From positions 7,316,001-7,380,000 of the forward strand of contig NZ_CP009754.1 of the NCBI RefSeq assembly GCF_000772045.1: a stretch of DNA of 64,000 nt, in the 5' to 3' direction. Source of the stretch: Streptomyces sp. CCM_MD2014 (lineage in GTDB: Bacteria > Actinomycetota > Actinomycetes > Streptomycetales > Streptomycetaceae). The notes beneath the pieces are model-generated. The model did not search any database and had not been told where the DNA came from. It saw nothing but the letters and a program-made list of their open reading frames with translations. Both the position numbers and the translations under genes were made by a program. This document shows, one piece after another, positions 33,188-38,872 of the stretch; within the stretch, counting starts at the first letter, position 1, and every line of letters starts with the position of its first letter.

Positions 33188-34085
33188 GGGGTGCGACCCG
33201 GGCGACGACGGTCTGCAGGTCGCGCATCGCCGCCTGGAAATCGGCCCGGTCCGCGCTCTTGAAGCGGCGGAAGAACCAGCCGGGCACCCGGGTGTGCCGC
33301 TGCCGGGACTGGAAGATCACGTCCTGGACCTGACGGGCGAAGACCAGCAGGGCGGCCGTGTCACCCCCGGCGGCGACCCTGGACTCCAGCAACTCCAGCA
33401 CACGCTCCCGCTCCCTGATCACCTCCCACTGTGTACGGCACACCTCCACGCCCATCATCACCGCGCCGAGGGAGGGCACGTACCACAGCAGCAGCAGGTC
33501 GAGCACGCTCGTACCGGCCGAGAGACCGACGACGAGCCCCGTCCCCAGCCACGCCAGCAGGGAGGCGAGCACGGTCCGGGCGTAGCGGCGGCGGACCCGG
33601 GCGCCCCACCCGAGGTTCTGCTGCTGGCAGGCCAGCACGTCGTAGGGGTGCGGCAGTTCGGGAATCTCGTAGTAGTCGCGCAGCTCGGCCTCGTCGCCCG
33701 TGAAACGCCGGCTGAGACTGCTGACCGACTGCGGGGAGGGTGGGGATCCCGCCATCGCGCCGTTCCACTCCAGACGGAACAGCCGTACGTCGAACGACTC
33801 CTGCAGCAGCGCCGCGCGCCGCGACTCGCTGCTCTCCCACGAGGTGAGGCCCACCGAATGCGCCACGGCCCAGACTCCGCCCAGCACGGTCACCGCCACG
33901 GTGAGTCCGGGCAGGAAGACGGTGAGGAGTCCGGCGGCCGCAAGCAGTACCGAGACTCCCATGCGGGCGCTGGCGAGCCGCTGGGCCCGCCGATGCGACA
34001 CCGTCATCGCGCGCAACCGCTGCCGGGCGGCCTCCCCGTTCTGTTCCGACAGGATGCGGGAGCCCGCGGCCGGCTCGCTGCCCAT
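33177..34085 (-). CDS. S-4TM family putative pore-forming effector
   Basis: A 302-residue membrane protein with two pairs of membrane helices (about 44-62 and 62-80; 172-190 and 194-213). A central cytoplasmic segment carries the family-typical ALLQESFDVRLFRLEWNG (92-109), and a helical C-terminal domain follows. This is the plan of S-4TM (SMODS-associating 4TM) effectors, thought to permeabilise the membrane when activated in nucleotide-signalling or NTPase-controlled immunity. The ATG at 34085 is chosen for its GAGGGGG site. It is the first gene of a two-gene unit with the downstream kinase-NACHT gene (185 bases between). No cGAS-like nucleotidyltransferase is nearby, so control by the NACHT partner is the likely alternative. 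Confidence 0.8.
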   Translation of the reverse strand: MGSEPAAGSRILSEQNGEAARQRLRAMTVSHRRAQRLASARMGVSVLLAAAGLLTVFLPGLTVAVTVLGGVWAVAHSVGLTSWESSESRRAALLQESFDVRLFRLEWNGAMAGSPPSPQSVSSLSRRFTGDEAELRDYYEIPELPHPYDVLACQQQNLGWGARVRRRYARTVLASLLAWLGTGLVVGLSAGTSVLDLLLLWYVPSLGAVMMGVEVCRTQWEVIRERERVLELLESRVAAGGDTAALLVFARQVQDVIFQSRQRHTRVPGWFFRRFKSADRADFQAAMRDLQTVVARVAPQPG

Positions 34086-34166
34086 GACGTCCCCCTCGTC
34101 CTCGGCACCCACTCCCCTCCACTGTGCCCGCGGGCCCGCCCGGTGTACACACGGCGTCGGACGTGG

Positions 34167-34190
34167 CCTCGCCGGCGGCCGCCGGCGAGG
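34167..34190. terminator. 24-base perfect palindrome between the MBL hydrolase and S-4TM genes
   Basis: CCTCGCCGGCGG (34167-34178) is followed directly by its exact reverse complement (34179-34190). It lies after the MBL-fold gene and before the S-4TM promoter region on the same strand. It therefore probably insulates the conflict module from upstream transcription. Confidence 0.65.
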
Positions 34191-34241
34191 CGGGAGGCTT
34201 CGCCCCGTGGGCGGGGAGCAGGGCCGACGGCTGCCTTCGCG

Positions 34242-35186
34242 TCACCCGCGCGTGCCCCGCGGGGCGACCGGAACCAGCCGGTATCCGCCGCCCTCGCGCC
34301 GCACGTGTCCCGCGGTCGGTGCCGGGAAGTGGCTCCCCAGCAGGAGCGTCGACGTGCCGGCCAGCGAGTCGAGCAGCCGGTTCCGGGTCCTGGCCGCGAG
34401 TCCGGGGGCGACGTCCACGCAGCTGCACAGCTCCGGGTGTGCCATCTGGACCGGGTGGTGGATGCTGTCGCCGGTGATCAGGGCGGTCTCGCCGAGGCTG
34501 CTCAGTGCCACCGCCACCTGCCCGGGTGTGTGGCCGGGGGCGGGCAGCAGACGGACGCCCGGCGCGACGTCCGCGCCCCCGTCGGCGACATCGACGAGGT
34601 CGAGCAGTCCCGCGTCCCGGACGGGGTGGACCGAGTCCCGGAACATCTGCCGACGCGCCTCCTCCATGTCCGCGTCCGCCCAGTAGTCCCACTCGGCGCG
34701 TGAGGTGAGATAGCGCGCGTTCGGGAAGGTGGGGACCCATGCGTCGCCCTCGGCACGCGTGTTCCACCCCACGTGGTCGGCGTGGAGGTGGGTCAGGACC
34801 ACGACGTCGACGCTCTCGGGTGCGAAGCCCGCCGCCCGCAGCCGTGCTTCGTAGTCGCTGTTCAGGTCGTGCCAGGCCGGATTGGCACGCGGCTTCCCGT
34901 TTCCGATGCCGGTGTCCACCAGCACCCGCATGCCGTCCACCTCGACGGCGAAGCTGTGACTCGCCAGGCGCAGGACGCCTTGCCCGTCGGCGAACGCGGG
35001 GCTCAGCCAGGGGGACCGGCCCACGAGCCCGGGGGTCGCCCCGGGCAGCAGCCATGGACCGGTCCGGGCGGGCAGGGCCACTTCGTCGATGCGTCGCACG
35101 GTGTGGTCGCCCACTGCCCACGAAGGGGCGGGGGGAGTGGGGGACTTGGTCGTCTGCGCCGAGGCGGACACGGAGATCTCCTTCAC
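34242..35186 (-). CDS. MBL-fold metallo-hydrolase
   Basis: A 314-residue metallo-beta-lactamase-fold enzyme. The dinuclear metal motif is THLHADH (H133, H135, D137, H138), followed by APGHTPGQ, TGDSIHHP and GSHFPAPTAGH, which supply the remaining ligands. The pattern resembles lactonases and arylesterases of the AHL-lactonase type. The N-terminus (about 25 residues) is Ser/Thr/Pro-rich without a clear signal peptide. It is divergent from the DUF4089/amidase operon, and the gap between carries two copies of an operator (35232-35252, 35278-35298). It is therefore probably co-regulated with the amidase. Confidence 0.9.
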   Translation of the reverse strand: MKEISVSASAQTTKSPTPPAPSWAVGDHTVRRIDEVALPARTGPWLLPGATPGLVGRSPWLSPAFADGQGVLRLASHSFAVEVDGMRVLVDTGIGNGKPRANPAWHDLNSDYEARLRAAGFAPESVDVVVLTHLHADHVGWNTRAEGDAWVPTFPNARYLTSRAEWDYWADADMEEARRQMFRDSVHPVRDAGLLDLVDVADGGADVAPGVRLLPAPGHTPGQVAVALSSLGETALITGDSIHHPVQMAHPELCSCVDVAPGLAARTRNRLLDSLAGTSTLLLGSHFPAPTAGHVRREGGGYRLVPVAPRGTRG

Positions 35187-35231
35187 CTGTGATGAGTCTG
35201 TGGTGAGTGGCGAGGAGGACCCTCCTCGCGC

Positions 35232-35252
35232 TAAAGCGAATGGTTTGCTTTA
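35232..35252. promoter_or_regulatory. TetR-type operator, copy 1
   Basis: A 21-base imperfect palindrome with arms TAAAGCGAA and TTTGCTTTA (eight of nine positions complementary) around TGG. Its AT-richness stands out sharply from the surrounding DNA. It is upstream of the MBL hydrolase start and shares the pattern AAGCGA-N5-TYGC with copies 2 and 3. Confidence 0.6.
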
Positions 35253-35277
35253 AGTCACGGTAGGTCTTACGATCGAC

Positions 35278-35298
35278 TAACGCAAACGATTCGCTTTT
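35278..35298. promoter_or_regulatory. TetR-type operator, copy 2
   Basis: Read on the minus strand, this 21-base site has AAGCGA, five bases (ATCGT), then TTGC, differing from copy 1 at only a few positions. It lies 46 bases from copy 1, in the gap between the MBL gene and the DUF4089/amidase operon, and probably covers the operon promoter. Confidence 0.6.
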
Positions 35299-35380
35299 AA
35301 GGCGGCGACGGCGACGGCGACCGTGGCCGAAGGCTCTGTCCAGCCGGGCCCGTCGCGCCGCACAGATCCGGAAGGAAGCC

Positions 35381-35587
35381 ATGACCGGCGAACTCACCCC
35401 CCAAGCGGCAGCCCGAGGGGCGCTGCGGGCCGGACTCCCCCTCGAGGACGGCCGGCACGAGGCAGTGGCCATGACGGCCGACTACATCCACTCCGTGATC
35501 AGCACCTTGCGCGAGCTCGATTTCGGCGAGACCCCTCCCGCGTCCTCCTTCCGAGCCGGACAGGGGAACACCGATGCAACCGTTTGA
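35381..35587 (+). CDS. DUF4089/AtzG-like small protein
   Basis: A 68-residue helical protein (LPLEDGRHEAVAMTADYIHS, LRELDFGETPPASSF) with the layout of DUF4089/AtzG proteins: two helices, then an acidic Pro-containing tail ending just before the amidase gene. Such proteins form a small subunit that stabilises AtzE-type amidases, much as GatC supports GatA. A strong GGAAGGAAG site precedes the ATG, and the 3' end overlaps the amidase start by 14 bases, so the two are translationally coupled. The family call rests on pattern and context. Confidence 0.68.
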   Translation: MTGELTPQAAARGALRAGLPLEDGRHEAVAMTADYIHSVISTLRELDFGETPPASSFRAGQGNTDATV

Positions 35588-36965
35588 GCTGTCGCTGACC
35601 GAAGCCGCGCGTGCGGTGCGCGCACGGGAGCTGTCCCCCGTCGAACTCACCGAGTCGGTGCTCGCCCGTGTCGCCGCCGTCGAAGGGCGGCTGGGCGCCT
35701 ACGCCGCCGTCGTCGCCGACGCGGCCCTGGCCGCTGCGGTCCGCGCCGAACGGGAGATTTCCGACGGCGGTCCGCGCGGGCCGCTGCACGGTATCCCCAT
35801 GGCGCTCAAGGACCTGATCGACGCGGAAGGACTGCCCACCACGGCGAGCTCGCACGTCCGCGCGGGGCACGTGGCGGAGCGCGACAGCGCCGTGGCCGAA
35901 CGGCTCCGCGCCGCCGGGGCCGTGCTCCTGGGCAAGACGCACACGCACGAGTTCGCCTACGGCCTGATCACACCGCAGACCAACAACGCCTGGGACCACA
36001 GCCGGGTCGCGGGCGGGTCGAGCGGCGGCTCGGCGGTCGCCGTCGCCGCCGGCGGGGCGACGTTCGCCATGGGCACGGACACGGGCGGCTCCATACGGGT
36101 CCCCGCGGCCCTGAACGGTGTGGTGGGCCTCAAGCCGACCTACGGCCTGGTCCCCCGCACAGGCGTGACCCCGCTGTCCTGGTCCCTGGACCATGTGGGC
36201 CCGCTCACCCGCACCGTCCGGGACGCCGCGCTGGTGCTGTCGGCGACCGCCGGCCACGACCCGCGCGACCCGGCGAGCGTTCCCGGCCCCGTGCCGGACC
36301 GCTTCCCGGGAGGCGACCTGCGAGGACTGAGGGTCGGTGTACCGCGGAACTACTACTTCGACCGGGTCGTGCCCGAGGTCGAGGCGTCCGTGCGCGGCGC
36401 GATCGAGCGGCTGGCGGACCTGGGCGCGGAGCTCGTGGACGTCGAGATCCCGATGGCGCGCCACATCCAGGCCGTGCAGTGGGGGCTGATGGTCCCCGAG
36501 GCCACCGCCTACCACGAGCGTTCGCTGCGGTCCACGCCCGACCTGTACACGGCGGACGTTCGCATCCTGCTGGAGGCCGGCGCGCTCACCTCGGCGGGCG
36601 ACTACCTTCGCGCCCAGCGGGCCCGCACCATGATGCGGGAGGCCTGGGGGCGCATGTTCGAAGGAGTCGACGTCCTCGCCGCGCCGACGGTGCCGATGAC
36701 CGCCGTCGAGGCGGGGCGGGAAACCGTCGAGTGGGCCGACGGCACGACCGAGGCCGTGTCGGACGGCTACGTGCGCTTGTGTGCCCCCGCCAACATCACC
36801 GGCGTCCCGGCCCTCACGCTGCCGGTCGGTCACGACCGCGCCGGACTGCCGATCGGCATGCAGCTGATGGCGCGCCCCTTCCGCGACGCCACGGTGCTCC
36901 GGGTGGGCCGGGCCTATGAGGAATCGGTGGCCGGCGTGCGGCGGCTCGCCCCCCTCGCCGCCTGA
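35574..36965 (+). CDS. amidase signature family hydrolase (AtzE/GatA-like)
   Basis: A 463-residue amidase signature enzyme. The Ser-cisSer-Lys triad is K79 (ALKDLID), S149 (GGSSGGS) and S173 (GTDTGGSIRVP). The signature region RVAGGSSGGSAVAVAAGGATFAMGTDTGGSIRVPAALNG is complete. Family members hydrolyse amides or ureas or act as GatA. A true GatA role is unlikely without gatB/gatC nearby, and the preceding AtzG-like gene points to a catabolic carboxyamide or biuret-type substrate. It is followed 65 bases later by the TetR gene. Confidence 0.93.
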   Translation: MQPFELSLTEAARAVRARELSPVELTESVLARVAAVEGRLGAYAAVVADAALAAAVRAEREISDGGPRGPLHGIPMALKDLIDAEGLPTTASSHVRAGHVAERDSAVAERLRAAGAVLLGKTHTHEFAYGLITPQTNNAWDHSRVAGGSSGGSAVAVAAGGATFAMGTDTGGSIRVPAALNGVVGLKPTYGLVPRTGVTPLSWSLDHVGPLTRTVRDAALVLSATAGHDPRDPASVPGPVPDRFPGGDLRGLRVGVPRNYYFDRVVPEVEASVRGAIERLADLGAELVDVEIPMARHIQAVQWGLMVPEATAYHERSLRSTPDLYTADVRILLEAGALTSAGDYLRAQRARTMMREAWGRMFEGVDVLAAPTVPMTAVEAGRETVEWADGTTEAVSDGYVRLCAPANITGVPALTLPVGHDRAGLPIGMQLMARPFRDATVLRVGRAYEESVAGVRRLAPLAA

Positions 36966-36998
36966 GGAAGGCGGACGTCCCGGCCGTCGTCACCGCCT

Positions 36999-37019
36999 AG
37001 AAGCGACACACTCGCATTA
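36999..37019. promoter_or_regulatory. TetR-type operator, copy 3 (upstream of the tetR gene)
   Basis: AAGCGA-N5-TCGC with flanking AG and ATTA matches the spacing and arms of copies 1 and 2. It ends 11 bases before the ATG of the TetR gene and so is well placed for autoregulation. Confidence 0.5.
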
Positions 37020-37030
37020 AGGTGGTTCGC

Positions 37031-37618
37031 ATGAGTCCCAAGCCCATGGTCCGTCCCGGCGGGCGCAGCGCACGCGTACAGAAGTCCGTTCACGCGGCGG
37101 TACGCGAACTCGTGGGGGAGGTGGGCCGCGACGCGCTCACGGTCCCGATGGTGGCCACTCGGGCGGGCGTGACCCCCTCCACGGTCTACCGCCGCTGGGG
37201 CGACCTGCAGGAGCTTCTGTCCGACGTGGCCGTCGAACGGCTGCGCCCTGAGACGGAGCCGGCCGATCTGGGAAGCCTGCGGGCGGATCTCGACGCGTGG
37301 GCGGAACAGTTCCTCGACGAGATGGCCTCGCCGCCCGGGCGCGCCTACATCCGGGACGCCCTGCTCGGCGACCCGGACGGCACCCACGCCGGTCAGTGCT
37401 CGGCGTACGCCGCGGAGCAGATCGACATCGTGCTGGCCCGTGCGGTGCGGCGGGGTGAGCCGGTGCCCGAGACGGAACTGCTGATCGACCGTGTCGTGGC
37501 GCCGATCATGTACCGCATCCTCTTCCGCCCCGGCCGGCTGGACGCCGCGTACGCGCGCGAGCTCGTGACGAACGCGGTCAGTGCGGTCGGTGGTGAACCG
37601 GGTACCGGCAGGCGCTAG
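37031..37618 (+). CDS. TetR family regulator of the MBL/amidase regulon
   Basis: A 195-residue TetR protein. The helix-turn-helix is in LTVPMVATRAGVTPSTVYRRWGDLQELL (residues 38-66), and the C-terminal domain resembles the TetR_C family with AYIRDALLGDP and DRVVAPIMYRILF. The ATG at 37031 is preferred over a GTG at 37022. The operator family found upstream of this gene and in the 35.2 kb gap suggests it controls itself, the amidase operon and the MBL hydrolase. Confidence 0.92.
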   Translation: MSPKPMVRPGGRSARVQKSVHAAVRELVGEVGRDALTVPMVATRAGVTPSTVYRRWGDLQELLSDVAVERLRPETEPADLGSLRADLDAWAEQFLDEMASPPGRAYIRDALLGDPDGTHAGQCSAYAAEQIDIVLARAVRRGEPVPETELLIDRVVAPIMYRILFRPGRLDAAYARELVTNAVSAVGGEPGTGRR

Positions 37619-37708
37619 CGTGGTGGGCGCCTGCCCGGGTCTCCCGTGCCGGTCTGTGCCGGCTCTTTGGAGCGTCACCGAGAGAAACATGCGGGTCAGG
37701 GTCATCTC

Positions 37709-38872
37709 ATGAGATTGCTGCACACGTCCGACTGGCACCTGGGCCGGGCGTTCCACCGGGTGAACATGCTCGGGGCGCAGGCCGGGTTCATCGGCCACCT
37801 CGTCGATACCGTGCGCGAGCACGCCGTCGACGCCGTGGTGGTGTCGGGAGACGTGTACGACCGGGCGGTGCCGCCGCTCGCCGCCGTCGAGCTGTTCGAC
37901 GACGCCCTGCACCGCCTCGCCGGCCTCGGTGTGCCGACGATGATGATTTCCGGCAACCACGACTCGGCCCGCCGTCTCGGCGTCGGCGCCGGGCTCATCG
38001 ACCGGGCCGGCATCCACCTGCGCACCGATCCGGCGGGCTGCGGCACCCCGGTGGTGCTGACCGACGCCCACGGGGACGTCGCCTTCTACGGGCTGCCGTA
38101 TCTCGAACCGGCTCTGGTCAAGGCCGAGTTCGGCGTGGAGAAGGCGGGGCACGAGGCCGTGCTCGGCGCCGCCATGGACCGGGTGCGCGCCGACCTCGCC
38201 ACGCGTGCACGCGGCACCCGTTCCGTCGTCCTCGCGCACGCCTTCGTCACCGGAGGCGAGCAGAGCGACAGCGAGCGGGACATCACCGTCGGCGGGGTCG
38301 CCGCCGTGCCCTCCGGTGTCTTCGACGGCGTCGACTACGTGGCGCTCGGGCACCTGCACGGCTGCCAGACCCTCACCGAGCGCGTCCGCTACTCCGGCTC
38401 CCCGCTGCCGTACTCCTTCTCCGAGCACCGGCACCGCAAGAGCATGTGGCTCGTCGATCTGGACGCGACGGGAGCGGTGAGCGCCGAGCGGGTCGACTGC
38501 CCGGTCCCGAGGGCCCTGGCCCGGCTGCGCGGCACGCTGGCGGACCTGCTCGCCGACCCGGAGCTGACCCCGCACGAGGACGCGTGGGTCGAGGCGACCC
38601 TCACCGACCCGGTCCGGCCGGACGAGCCCATGGCCCGGCTCACCGAGCGGTTCCCGCACACGCTCAGCCTCGTCTTCGATCCGGAGCGCGCCCCCGAGGC
38701 GCCGGGCGTGTCCTACGCCCGGCGCCTCGCCGACCGCAGCGACCAGGAGATCGCGGAGGACTTCGTGGCGCATGTGCGCGGCGCCGGGCCCGACTCCCAC
38801 GAACAGGGCGTACTGCGGGACGCCTTCGACGCGGTGCGCGCGGACGACACCGTGCGGGAGGTGGCCCGGTGA
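37709..38872 (+). CDS. sbcD: exonuclease SbcD (Mre11-type nuclease)
   Basis: A 387-residue calcineurin-like phosphoesterase nuclease subunit. Motifs are HTSDWHLGR, VVSGDVYDR, ISGNHDSARRL, LAHAFVTGG and ALGHLHGCQ, which build the di-manganese site. With SbcC it cleaves DNA hairpins and processes protein-blocked ends. The ATG at 37709 starts MRLLHTSDWHLG, the family norm; upstream in-frame codons to 37646 lack support. The stop overlaps the sbcC GTG by four bases. Confidence 0.97.
   Translation: MRLLHTSDWHLGRAFHRVNMLGAQAGFIGHLVDTVREHAVDAVVVSGDVYDRAVPPLAAVELFDDALHRLAGLGVPTMMISGNHDSARRLGVGAGLIDRAGIHLRTDPAGCGTPVVLTDAHGDVAFYGLPYLEPALVKAEFGVEKAGHEAVLGAAMDRVRADLATRARGTRSVVLAHAFVTGGEQSDSERDITVGGVAAVPSGVFDGVDYVALGHLHGCQTLTERVRYSGSPLPYSFSEHRHRKSMWLVDLDATGAVSAERVDCPVPRALARLRGTLADLLADPELTPHEDAWVEATLTDPVRPDEPMARLTERFPHTLSLVFDPERAPEAPGVSYARRLADRSDQEIAEDFVAHVRGAGPDSHEQGVLRDAFDAVRADDTVREVAR

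Noticed and set aside
28651..33333. A 1,560-codon open frame on the plus strand opposite the NACHT gene
   Set aside because: High G+C removes stop codons from antisense frames. The translation lacks any family motif and is rich in Gly/Arg/Pro/Gln, while the minus-strand frame has clear kinase and NACHT motifs.
27988..34085. CBASS system interpretation
   Set aside because: S-4TM effectors occur in CBASS, but no cGAS/DncV-like nucleotidyltransferase (GS-x-D-x-D motif), Cap2/Cap3 or TIR/HORMA gene is nearby, so a STAND-driven system fits better.
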